Shown in pieces: positions 50,302 through 58,214 of a DNA stretch of 64,000 nucleotides; position 1 is the first letter of the stretch, and the number at the start of each line of letters is the position of its first letter. The DNA is taken from contig JACKCN010000002.1 in assembly GCA_020634015.1 (NCBI GenBank), forward strand, positions 62,001 to 126,000, given 5' to 3'. The notes beneath the pieces are model-generated. The model worked only from the letters and a program-made list of their open reading frames with translations, ran no database searches and was not told where the DNA came from. The DNA comes from Candidatus Delongbacteria bacterium. Lineage in GTDB: Bacteria; CAIWAD01. The translations under genes and the position numbers were made by a program.

Positions 50302-51245
50302 ACACCGATCACCTTGAACACGGGCTGCGAGTGACCATGGTGGGCCTGTTGGGCAACACCATGCTGGCCGTGATCAAGGTGGCGTCGGGAATCCTGGGCA
50401 ATTCAGCCGCGCTGGTGGCCGACGGAGTGGAATCCACGGCCGACGTGTTCAGTTCCATCGTGACCTACACGGGGCTGAAGGTGGCCTCGCGGCCCCCTGA
50501 CCAGAACCATCCCTGGGGACACGGCAAGGCCGATTCGCTGGCCGGAATGATTGGCGGACTCAGCCTGCTGCTGGCCGGGCTGGGAGTCGCCTGGAGCGGA
50601 ATCGAGCGTCTGCTGGAACCCCGGGGGCTCCCCGAGCCTTTCACCCTGGCCGTGCTGCTGGGCGTGGTGATCCTGAAGGAATTCCTCTATCAGCGATCCA
50701 TGCGGGCCAGCAAGCGTCTGGGTTCCACCGCCCTGGCCTCGGACGCCTGGCATCACCGGAGCGATGCGCTGACGTCGCTGGTGGCGCTGTTCGGCATCGC
50801 GCTCAGCCTGACCGCAGGCGAGCGATTCGCCAATGCGGATGCCTGGGCCTGCCTGCTGGCCTCACTGATGATCGTCTACAACGGTGCCCGCATGCTGCGC
50901 ATGGCTCTGAGCGAGATCATGGACGAACAGGTGCCGGAGAACACCGTCGAGAACATCCGAGTGGTGATCGGCCGCGTGCAAGGCGTGCATGCGGTCGAGA
51001 AATGCCTGGTACGCAAGAGCGGCATGCAGTTGCTGGTGGATGTGCACATCGAGGTGGACGGGGAGATGAGCGTGCGCGAAGGGCACACGCTGGCGCACAA
51101 GGTGCGCGATGCCCTGCGTGGTGCCGGCCTGTCGATTCTCGATGCCCTGGTGCACGTCGAACCGGTCGAGCCGGTCGCACACGCCCAGGTGGATTTTCCG
51201 CGCAGCAATGCGCCGACCGCAAGTGGAAAGGAACGTTTGCCATGA
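50298..51245 (+). CDS. cation diffusion facilitator (CDF) metal efflux transporter
   Basis: A 315-residue CDF transporter with six membrane segments. NSAALVADGVESTADVFSS gives the first Asp-Gly...Asp metal site (HxxxD/DxxxD type), and HPWGHGKADSLAGMIGG the second membrane motif. SDAWHHRSDALTSLVAL holds the HHRSD part of the transport site. The C-terminal cytosolic domain (about 215-300) is a ferredoxin-like MTP domain with VHAVEKCLVRKSGMQLLVDVHIEVD. It shares ATGA overlaps with tolB upstream and cpoB downstream, so it is embedded in the Tol operon. Zn, Fe or Mn is likely; ion not decidable. Confidence 0.93.
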   Translation: MNTDHLEHGLRVTMVGLLGNTMLAVIKVASGILGNSAALVADGVESTADVFSSIVTYTGLKVASRPPDQNHPWGHGKADSLAGMIGGLSLLLAGLGVAWSGIERLLEPRGLPEPFTLAVLLGVVILKEFLYQRSMRASKRLGSTALASDAWHHRSDALTSLVALFGIALSLTAGERFANADAWACLLASLMIVYNGARMLRMALSEIMDEQVPENTVENIRVVIGRVQGVHAVEKCLVRKSGMQLLVDVHIEVDGEMSVREGHTLAHKVRDALRGAGLSILDALVHVEPVEPVAHAQVDFPRSNAPTASGKERLP

Positions 51246-52126
51246 CACGATTCCGCAGGGTCCGCCCATGGCTGGCTCTCGTTGCCCTCTGGATGCTGGC
51301 CAGCGGCTGCGCCTCACGGCGCGAAGTGGAGGGCATGCTCTCCGATGTGCAGCAGATGCGTTCGGCACTGGATCGCATCGAACAGTCTCAGGCGGCGCAG
51401 GACAGTCTTCTGCTGGACCGTACTGAGTTCATCAATGGACGGATCACCGAAGGCGAGACCTTCCAGCGGCGCAACAAGGCCGACCAGATGGAAAGTCTGG
51501 GCGAGATGCGCCAATTGATGGCCAGTCTGTCCGTGAGCCTCCAGGAAGGCCAGCAGTTCAGCCGCAGTCTCAGCCACCGTCTCGAGGAACTGACCGTGCT
51601 GCTGGCCCAGAGCGGCGTGAAACAGATGCGTGACAGCCTGGTGAATGCCGACCCGGAGTGGCTGTACAACCAGGCCACACTCGATCTCTACCGTGGCTTC
51701 CCCGAGTTGTCACGTCTGGGCCTGCGCGAGTACCTGCACCGTTTCCCCAAGGGGCCGCGCGTGGAGTACGCCCACTACTGGCTTGCCGAAACCTGGCTCA
51801 GCGAGCAGAATCCTGATTCGGCCCTGGTGGCGCTGGATGCTTTCCTGGGGGACTATCCCAACAGCAGCAAGCGCCCGGCTGCCCAGGTGCGCAAGGCCCT
51901 GCTGGTCGCCTCCCTCGGGGATGGCGCCACGGCCGAGAGACTGCTGGAGGAGGTGCTGCAGCGCTGGCCCCAGAGTGCGGAAGCCCGCATTGCGCGCCAG
52001 CGGCTGGAGGAAGGAAACCTGTATCAGGTGGTGCCCGACTCGCTGAAGGCCCCGCAGGATCCGGTGGAGAAGAAGGGGCTGATCCGCGAAACGGACAGCA
52101 AGTCCAAAGGCAGGAAAGCACGCTGA
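51242..52126 (+). CDS. cpoB: CpoB/YbgF-type periplasmic TPR lipoprotein
   Basis: A 294-residue lipoprotein (lipobox LASGC near 20). Residues about 30-125 form a coiled coil. Three TPR-like repeats follow (LYNQATLDLYRGFPELSRLGLREYLHRFP and YWLAETWLSEQNPDSALVALDAFLGDYP), and a charged tail (KSKGRKAR) ends it. This is the CpoB architecture, the protein that coordinates cell-wall synthesis with the Tol system. It is translationally coupled to the CDF transporter, and the run ends here. Confidence 0.9.
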   Translation: MTRFRRVRPWLALVALWMLASGCASRREVEGMLSDVQQMRSALDRIEQSQAAQDSLLLDRTEFINGRITEGETFQRRNKADQMESLGEMRQLMASLSVSLQEGQQFSRSLSHRLEELTVLLAQSGVKQMRDSLVNADPEWLYNQATLDLYRGFPELSRLGLREYLHRFPKGPRVEYAHYWLAETWLSEQNPDSALVALDAFLGDYPNSSKRPAAQVRKALLVASLGDGATAERLLEEVLQRWPQSAEARIARQRLEEGNLYQVVPDSLKAPQDPVEKKGLIRETDSKSKGRKAR

Positions 52127-52174
52127 GGCCCTTGGCGTTCGCTTGCCGCAGGGCCATCGTGCGGGGGGCGTGGT

Positions 52175-52456
52175 TCAGAACGCGTCCACGGGAACCGGAT
52201 CGGGACTGGTCTCGTCACCCGGACTGCCCTCGCGCACGGCCTTGAGCATGCTCAGCACCGTGTCGCGGCGCTGGAGCCTGGCTTCGACGGCTCCCCAGGG
52301 GCGATTGATGCTCAGCATGCCCCCCGTGGCTCTGTCATGATAGACCCGGATGCGATGCGCCACTCCGGCTTCTTCCAGCAGAGCCGAGAGGAACTGGGCT
52401 TCCATTTCGTTTTCAAGTTCGGCCAGGGCGACCATTTCTTCGGGACGCGGGGACAT
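52175..52456 (-). CDS. small DUF2007-like protein
   Basis: A 93-residue protein with a start four bases after GGAGG. ALAELENEMEAQFLSALLEEAGVAHRIR followed by a beta strand and RRDTVLSMLKAVRE resembles the DUF2007 layout (helix-strand unit detecting neighbours of two-chain proteins). It is convergent with cpoB and divergent from the DUF2723 gene. Function unknown. Confidence 0.6.
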   Translation of the reverse strand: MSPRPEEMVALAELENEMEAQFLSALLEEAGVAHRIRVYHDRATGGMLSINRPWGAVEARLQRRDTVLSMLKAVREGSPGDETSPDPVPVDAF

Positions 52457-52584
52457 GGGACCTCCGGTTTGCGTCACCGATGATGGCAAAGCAAGCCGGC
52501 ACACCGAAGCAGAATCGTTCACCATTGCAGCTGGATGGCCTGTCGCCCGTGCTGCCTGAGCTTCCGAGTAGACAGAAGGACGAC

Positions 52585-54948
52585 ATGAACTCATTCGAAA
52601 CCCGACACCGGCTGGCGGCCCTGCTGATCTTCCTGACTGCCCTGGTACTCTATCTGAGCACCATGGCGCCCACCACCAGTTTCTGGGATTGCGGGGAATT
52701 CATCACCGCCAGCTACACGCTGTCCGTGCCGCATCCACCTGGAGCGCCCTTCTATCTGCTGCTGGGGCGCCTCTTCAGCATGCTGCCCTTTCCGGCGGAC
52801 ATCGGCGCCCGGGTGAACCTGATCAGTCCGGTGGCCAGTGCGCTGACCGTGATGCTGCTCTATCTGAGCGTGATCCATCTGCTGGCCTACTGGAAGACGC
52901 GCACCGAGATGGGGCTGAACGAAATCTTCGGCGCGGCCACCGGTGCGCTGGTGTTCATGGCCAGCGACAGTTTCTGGTTCAATGCCGTGGAGGCCGAGGT
53001 CTACGCCATTTCCATGCTCTTCACGGCTCTGGTGGTCTGGTTGGCCTTCGTCTGGCACGACCGGGTCAGCAGCGGTCGCGGCGATGGCTCGCGCATGCTG
53101 CTGCTGGTGTTCTACATCATCGGTCTGGCGATCGGCGTGCATCTGCTGAACGTGCTGGCGCTGCCGATGGTCTTCATGGTGATCTATTTTCACAACCGGC
53201 CCAAGGACGAGCTGCACATGCGCCTGTTCTGGCTGGGGCTGTGCACGCTGTCGATCCTGCCGGTCTATCCCGGTGTCGTGCTCTATTTTCCACGGCTTGT
53301 GGCCGCCTACGGTGCGGGCGCGATTCCCGCGGTGCTGCTTGCCCTGGCGTTCGTGTTCTGGGTTGGCCAGCACTGGCGTCAGCGCTGGCTGAGCCTGAGC
53401 AGTGCCGCCATTCTGCTGATGCTGCTGGGCTATCTGTCCTACGTGCTGATTCTGGTGCGCAGCGGGCTGAATCCGCCTCTGGACGAGAACGATCCCCAGA
53501 CCATCCAGGGCCTCATCGCCTACCTCAGCCGCGAGCAGTATGGCAGCCAGAGCATCACCGACCAGCTGCTCAACCGTGCGGCACCGTTCTGGAGCTACCA
53601 GATCCAGCACATGTACAACCGATATCTGGGCTGGAACTTCCTGGGCCAGGCCGCCGATGGCAGCGTGAACATCTTCCGTTACCTGGCGCTGCCGGCGCTG
53701 CTGGCGATCTGGGGCATGGCCACTCACTGGATGCGGGACCGCCACCGTGCGATCACGATTTCGGCCCTGTTCTTCCTGACCGGTTACGCAATCGTGATCT
53801 ACCTGAATCAGACCGATCCCCAGCCGCGCGAGCGGGACTACTCCTACGTGGGCAGTTTCTTCGCGATCGCCCTCTGGGTGGGCATCGGAGCCGCCGATGT
53901 ACTGGAACGCCTGCGCGAATGGCTGCGCAAGCCCGGCGCGGGTCTGGCTGCCGGTGTTCTGATGCTGCTGGTGGTCCCGGGACTGATGACCGCACGCGGG
54001 TATCACGAACACGACCGCACGGGCAACTACGTGGCCTGGGACTATGCCTGGAACGCACTGAACATGCTGGAACCCGACGCGATCCTGTTCACCAACGGGG
54101 ACAATGACACCTTCCCGCTCTGGTATCTCCAGGAAGTGGAAGGCATCCGCCGCGATGTGCGCGTGGTGAACCTGAGCCTGCTCAACACGGGCTGGTATAT
54201 CCGCCAGTTGCGAGACATCGAACCGAAGGTGCCGCTGTCACCGGAATTCACCGACGAATTCATCACCTCGCGCATCGACGGCGGAGGACGCGAAGCCATC
54301 TTCTGGCGTTACTGGGGGCCGTCGGTCTGGGTGGACAACACGGGCAAGCCGCTGCCCCGGGAACTGTGGTACAGGGTGCCGATGAGCCTGGAGAACGGCG
54401 AGCGCTTCAGCGTGCGCCTGGAACCCAGCATCCGACTGGAAGTGGGCGACGGGTTCGATGGCCCCAATTTCATCCGTGTCCAGGACCGGATGATCCTCGA
54501 GATCCTGCGCGCGGCCAACTGGAAGCGCCCGGTGTACATGGCGATCACGGTGCCCAGCTACAACTTCGCCGGCACCTACCCGTTGTACCGCATGGACGGG
54601 CTGGCATTCAAGATGCTGGGGGAAGTCGGCCCGCACGACTCCGACCCCGCGATCCTCGAAGCCACCCTGGCCAAGTTCGAGACACACTTCCGTGGCCTGA
54701 ACGATCCGGATGTGTTCTTCGATTCCCAGATCGAGCGCCTGGTGCAGAACTATCGCAGTACCTACCTCGAGCTGGCCCGGGCCTACGAAGGCACCAACGA
54801 TGTGGAACGCATCCTGGCGACCGTGGATCGCATGGAGAAATTCATGCCGCCCTCGGTGATTCCCGTGGCCGTGGGCGAACACCGACGCACGATCGAGATG
54901 TACAAGAGTCTGCGACGAATCGATCCGGTTCCAACCGAGCAACCCTGA
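52585..54948 (+). CDS. DUF2723 (TMEM260-like) membrane protein, probable glycosyltransferase
   Basis: A 787-residue multi-pass membrane protein with about 12 hydrophobic segments in the first 500 residues. APTTSFWDCGEFITASYTLSVPHPPGAP near the N terminus is the DUF2723 signature, with the Asp of a GT-C glycosyltransferase active site. FTNGDNDTFPLWYLQEVEGIRRDVRVVNLSLLN near 505 is a further signature. The C-terminal 280 residues are soluble. Relatives include TMEM260, a protein O-mannosyltransferase. AAGGA precedes the ATG at 52585. Native acceptor unknown; it could modify surface proteins such as those encoded nearby. Confidence 0.88.
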   Translation: MNSFETRHRLAALLIFLTALVLYLSTMAPTTSFWDCGEFITASYTLSVPHPPGAPFYLLLGRLFSMLPFPADIGARVNLISPVASALTVMLLYLSVIHLLAYWKTRTEMGLNEIFGAATGALVFMASDSFWFNAVEAEVYAISMLFTALVVWLAFVWHDRVSSGRGDGSRMLLLVFYIIGLAIGVHLLNVLALPMVFMVIYFHNRPKDELHMRLFWLGLCTLSILPVYPGVVLYFPRLVAAYGAGAIPAVLLALAFVFWVGQHWRQRWLSLSSAAILLMLLGYLSYVLILVRSGLNPPLDENDPQTIQGLIAYLSREQYGSQSITDQLLNRAAPFWSYQIQHMYNRYLGWNFLGQAADGSVNIFRYLALPALLAIWGMATHWMRDRHRAITISALFFLTGYAIVIYLNQTDPQPRERDYSYVGSFFAIALWVGIGAADVLERLREWLRKPGAGLAAGVLMLLVVPGLMTARGYHEHDRTGNYVAWDYAWNALNMLEPDAILFTNGDNDTFPLWYLQEVEGIRRDVRVVNLSLLNTGWYIRQLRDIEPKVPLSPEFTDEFITSRIDGGGREAIFWRYWGPSVWVDNTGKPLPRELWYRVPMSLENGERFSVRLEPSIRLEVGDGFDGPNFIRVQDRMILEILRAANWKRPVYMAITVPSYNFAGTYPLYRMDGLAFKMLGEVGPHDSDPAILEATLAKFETHFRGLNDPDVFFDSQIERLVQNYRSTYLELARAYEGTNDVERILATVDRMEKFMPPSVIPVAVGEHRRTIEMYKSLRRIDPVPTEQP

Positions 54949-54978
54949 CCGGCTCCTGCGCTTCAGCCTGCACCAATC

Positions 54979-55008
54979 AGCCCCCGCCCACCGGCGGGGG
55001 CTTTCTCT
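54979..55008 (+). terminator. intrinsic terminator
   Basis: A 10-base-pair stem AGCCCCCGCC/GGCGGGGGCT with loop CACC and TTCTCTT follows the DUF2723 gene. Confidence 0.88.
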
Positions 55009-55222
55009 TGCCTTGCCGGATAACGGCGATTGGATTGATACCGGAAGTTCACGGGGGCGGCCAAGGGCCGGAGACTCGGGGGCGAGCCGGGTGCCGGGAT
55101 TGCAGAAAATCCGGCATTGCCGCACAAATGGGTTGGCGCATTCAGTGCAATTCGAAGGTGGCCTGATTGAATTCGAACTGGAACAAAGTTTGCCATGGGT
55201 TTCAGGTACTGCCATCGAATCC

Positions 55223-55273
55223 TGCGACAGTTCGTCTTGTGTCGCAAGAATAACATGGATTGCATTGTGCGAC
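55223..55273. promoter_or_regulatory. cluster of TGCGACA motifs upstream of the Cys-repeat protein
   Basis: Three copies of one heptamer-type motif lie in the 345-base gap: TGCGACA at 55223, its inverse TGTCGCA at 55240 (10-base spacer), and TGCGAC at 55268. The first two form an inverted repeat. They are 80-130 bases upstream of the gene starting at 55353. A regulator binding site is inferred. The rest of the gap shows only an imperfect hairpin near 55090-55120. Confidence 0.35.
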
Positions 55274-55352
55274 CGGGACCACGGCCTTGAGGGTGCCGGT
55301 CGCGGATCACCACCCGATTCCTCGTGGGGAATCCAGAGCGGGAGGACGAACG

Positions 55353-56207
55353 ATGAACCAGTTGAAAACCTTCGGATCCGGCCTGATGCTGCTGAGCCTG
55401 CTGCTTTCCCTGAGCACCCCGGCCACCGCGCGGAGCGTGCAGTCACCCTTGTACAAGTGGCAGACGGGGCAGACACGGGCGCGCATGGATGCGGGCGTGG
55501 TCCCCGTGACACGCCAGCAGGCTCCAGCCGCGATCGTGGTGCACAAGAGCAATGGGGATTCGCGCATCATCGATGCACCCACGGATCCCAACTACTACCC
55601 CGTGTGCTCCATCGAGTTCACCAATCCGACGATCCATCCGTTCTGCGGATTCAGCCAGACCAATCCATTCTTCATCCCGACCTGCCAGGTGACCGACCCG
55701 ACGTGGTTGCCCCAGTGCGGCGTACCCACCGATCCACAGTTCTTCCAGGACTGCCAGACCAATCCGGCTTTCGATCCTTTCTGCGAGGATCTGACCAACC
55801 CCAACATCCATCCGATGTGTGCCACCAATCCGCAGTACGACCCACTCTGCGTGCCAACGGATCCAACGCACGACCCACTGTGCGTTCCCACCGATCCCAG
55901 CTGGGACTCCAGCTGCATTCCTGCCGACGCGCTGGACGTGCCGGGGACCTTCGAACTGGGTCAGAACTATCCCAATCCCTTCAATCCGGTCACCCGCATC
56001 GACTTCACGCTGAGCGAGACCAGCATGGTGACACTTGCCGTGTTCGATCTGTCCGGTGCCCATGTCAGCACCCTGGTGCATGGCATGACCGGCAGCGGGC
56101 AGCATTCCGTCGAACTGGATGCCAGCCGACTGGCCAGTGGGGTGTACGTCTACACACTCCAGGCCAACGACCGCACCCTGAGTCGCAAGATGGTGCTGCT
56201 CAAGTAA
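55353..56207 (+). CDS. secreted protein with ten T(D/N)P...C repeats and a Por/T9SS C-terminal sorting domain
   Basis: A 284-residue exported protein. A signal peptide covers about 1-27 (start five bases after GGAGG). A short linker leads to residues 77-188, ten units of the form T-(D/N)-P-x4-5-C, cysteines at 85, 98, 111, 122, 134, 144, 156, 166, 177 and 188, that is every 10-13 residues. Example units are TDPNYYPVC, TNPTIHPFC and TDPTHDPLC. The C terminus (198-284) begins FELGQNYPNPFNPVT and ends SRKMVLLK, the FlgD-like sorting domain that sends proteins to the type IX secretion system in FCB bacteria. I know no family with this Cys repeat. The even Cys count allows five disulfides. Confidence 0.85.
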   Translation: MNQLKTFGSGLMLLSLLLSLSTPATARSVQSPLYKWQTGQTRARMDAGVVPVTRQQAPAAIVVHKSNGDSRIIDAPTDPNYYPVCSIEFTNPTIHPFCGFSQTNPFFIPTCQVTDPTWLPQCGVPTDPQFFQDCQTNPAFDPFCEDLTNPNIHPMCATNPQYDPLCVPTDPTHDPLCVPTDPSWDSSCIPADALDVPGTFELGQNYPNPFNPVTRIDFTLSETSMVTLAVFDLSGAHVSTLVHGMTGSGQHSVELDASRLASGVYVYTLQANDRTLSRKMVLLK

Positions 56208-56230
56208 GGCCAATCCCCCTTGCGTTCGTT

Positions 56231-56268
56231 CGAACACCCCCGTCCGGGTTTCCCGGCGGGGGTGTTCG
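56231..56268 (+). terminator. long hairpin after the Cys-repeat gene
   Basis: Arms CGAACACCCCCG and CGGGGGTGTTCG plus inner CCGGG/CCCGG form a 17-base-pair stem with a one-base bulge and a TTT loop. There is no T tract after it, so it may be a factor-independent terminator of weaker type or an mRNA-stabilising end. It acts on both strands. Confidence 0.65.
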
Positions 56269-56292
56269 CGCTCTCCCGGGATTGGGCGTGGC

Positions 56293-56499
56293 GGTCGAGG
56301 TAGCGGTCGAGGTAGCGGTCGAGGTGGCGGTCGAGGTGGCGGACGAGGTAGTGGACGAGGTAGTGGACGAGGTAGTGGACGAGGTAGTGGACGAGGTGGC
56401 GGACTAGGTGGCGGTCGAGGTAGCGGTCGACGTGGCGGTCGAGGTAGTGGTAGAGGTAGCGGTCGAGGTAGTGGACAAGGTGGCGGTCGAGGTGGCGGT
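56293..56499. repeat. 12-bp minisatellite, 17 units
   Basis: Seventeen head-to-tail 12-base units of consensus GGTCGAGGTAGC (positions 56293-56496) with about a dozen substitutions and no indels. Units in the middle form a block with GGACGAGGTAGT. It fills the gap between convergent genes. In one forward phase it reads as Gly-Arg-Gly-Ser repeats without a stop, but this phase has no ATG, GTG or TTG before it. The remaining bases of this 370-base gap hold only the hairpin at 56231. Confidence 0.9.
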
Positions 56500-56575
56500 T
56501 GATGGAACCGTCCCCTTGGTCAGCGTGGACTGGACCACCATGACCGTCAGCATGACCCTCGAAACGACCGACTCC

Positions 56576-57589
56576 TCACATCCCCACCGACCACTCCCTG
56601 AACAGTCGATTCTTCAGGTCCTGCTTCTGGCTTTTCAGCAGGAAACTGTGATCCGCGGCCGCCAGCTGCAGATCCAGCAGGGCGTTGGCGTCCAGCGACC
56701 ATTCACGGGCCGCGTCGGCCAGTTCCGTCTTCAGGGAGGTGCCAAAGAAACCGGGGTCATCGCTGTTGAGGGTCAGGGCCAGGCCTGCCTGTCTGAACAG
56801 GGGAAAGGGATGCGATTCCTGCGGTGCGAGTGAGCCCGTGTGCCGGTTGCTGCCGGGGCAGAGATCCAGGCAGACACGCTTCTCGCGCAACAGGTCCAGC
56901 AGCGCAGGATCACTGGCGGCGCGGGTGCCGTGTCCAATGCGGCTCACTCCCAGCACGTCCACGGCGGCACGCACGCTGGCGGCATCGGCCCATTCGCCCG
57001 CGTGGGCGGTCAGGCCATAACCCGCTGCGCCCGCAAGCGCGAACAGTTCCGCGAACTGTGCCGCCGGCGCGACCGTCTCGGCTCCACCAATTCCAATGGC
57101 TTTCACGCGGCTCCAGCGTCGGGGATGCAGGTGCGCGTGCCAGAAGCGCAGCGCGTGATCGGGACCCAGGTTGCGCACGAAGTCGCAGATCAGGTTCACG
57201 TGCACGCCCCGCCGCTGAAGAACTTCTTCGATGGCCTGGTCGATCAGGTCCAGGCGGAAGCCGCGACCCAGTACGTAGGAGTCCGGCGAGTAGAAGACCT
57301 CGGCATAGAGCAGCTGCTGCCGTTCCATGTAGTCACACAGCGACTCGGCGAACACGGCAAAGTCGGTTTCATGGCGCACCAGGCGAGTCATGCGCAGCCA
57401 GCCCTGCAGGAAGCCATCCATGTCACGGCCGGAGAAGACCTGGTCTTCCGACTCGGGCCAGCGGTGTTCGGGCACGCCGTTGCGGCGCAGCAGTTCCTGC
57501 AGACCCCGGCGATCCAGGCATCCTTCCAGGTGCAGGTGCAGTTCCACTCCGGGCAGAGCGTGAAGGTCCGGCAGTGGCGGCACACTCAT
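56576..57589 (-). CDS. adenosine deaminase family protein
   Basis: A 337-residue amidohydrolase-fold deaminase of the adenosine deaminase type. VELHLHLEGCLDRRGL (His18, His20) gives the first zinc ligands. LTAHAGEWAD has the zinc-binding His and catalytic Glu, RIGHGTRA the catalytic His, and TLNSDDPGFFGTSL the aspartates. The set is complete. The ATG at 57589 overlaps the stop of the HMA lipoprotein gene (ATGA). The substrate could be adenosine, adenine or another N6-aminopurine. Convergent with the Cys-repeat protein across the minisatellite. Confidence 0.92.
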   Translation of the reverse strand: MSVPPLPDLHALPGVELHLHLEGCLDRRGLQELLRRNGVPEHRWPESEDQVFSGRDMDGFLQGWLRMTRLVRHETDFAVFAESLCDYMERQQLLYAEVFYSPDSYVLGRGFRLDLIDQAIEEVLQRRGVHVNLICDFVRNLGPDHALRFWHAHLHPRRWSRVKAIGIGGAETVAPAAQFAELFALAGAAGYGLTAHAGEWADAASVRAAVDVLGVSRIGHGTRAASDPALLDLLREKRVCLDLCPGSNRHTGSLAPQESHPFPLFRQAGLALTLNSDDPGFFGTSLKTELADAAREWSLDANALLDLQLAAADHSFLLKSQKQDLKNRLFREWSVGM

Positions 57590-57954
57590 TCCGAGCTGCC
57601 GTCGCCTTCCACGGGCGCTACGTCCGCCGTGGGTACGGTGTAGCCAGCATTGGTGATCGCGGCCGCCAGCAGGTCCCGTTCGTCGGCGGGGGCATCGGCC
57701 ACCACCACGGTCGCCGTTTCCTGATCCAGACTGACCACCACCGACTGCACGGCGGGCACCTTCTTCAGGGCCATGCTGACCGTCTGGACACAGCCATCGC
57801 AGGTCATGCCGTTCACGGCAAGCACGAGCGTGTCCAGCCTGGCCGCCTGGACCACTGCCGCACCCATGTCTGCTTTCTCGGAACTCTTGCCGCAGCTGGT
57901 CAGCAGGCATGCGGCCAGCAACAGCAGTGCGGAATGGGTCATCATCCTCTTCAT
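57586..57954 (-). CDS. heavy-metal-associated (HMA) domain lipoprotein
   Basis: A 122-residue lipoprotein. The signal ends in lipobox LLTSC (Cys21). A single HMA domain (about 42-112) has the metal motif GMTCDGC (Cys52, Cys55), as in copper chaperones and copper ATPases. The acidic C-terminal tail ends GDGSSE. GGGGAGGAG lies eight bases before the ATG. HMA domains normally act in the cytosol; a lipid-anchored one would face the periplasm. It is translationally coupled to the adenosine deaminase, an unusual partnership. Confidence 0.9.
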   Translation of the reverse strand: MKRMMTHSALLLLAACLLTSCGKSSEKADMGAAVVQAARLDTLVLAVNGMTCDGCVQTVSMALKKVPAVQSVVVSLDQETATVVVADAPADERDLLAAAITNAGYTVPTADVAPVEGDGSSE

Positions 57955-58214
57955 GCGTCCGTCTCCTCCCCGTGGAAATCGTACCTTGGCCGGCGTCCGT
58001 CAGCACATTCCGCCGCTCATCGGCCAGCTGACAGGCCATTCGGCCAGCCTTCGGCGGGCCTGAATGTACGAAGGACCGTTCCTGACTTCCGCATCCGCAT
58101 GCAACCCTCCGGCTCGACGGCTCGCTCGATCGTCCTGCCCAACGGGAATGGGTCCCGTCCCAGAGTCACTCTTCCTGCCGGATGCGGACAGGAATTCATC
58201 CCGGAAGGACTTCC

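Noticed and set aside
56281..56499. The GRGS phase of the minisatellite as an expressed RGG protein
   Set aside because: No ATG, GTG or TTG in phase after the upstream TGA; left as a finding, not a gene.
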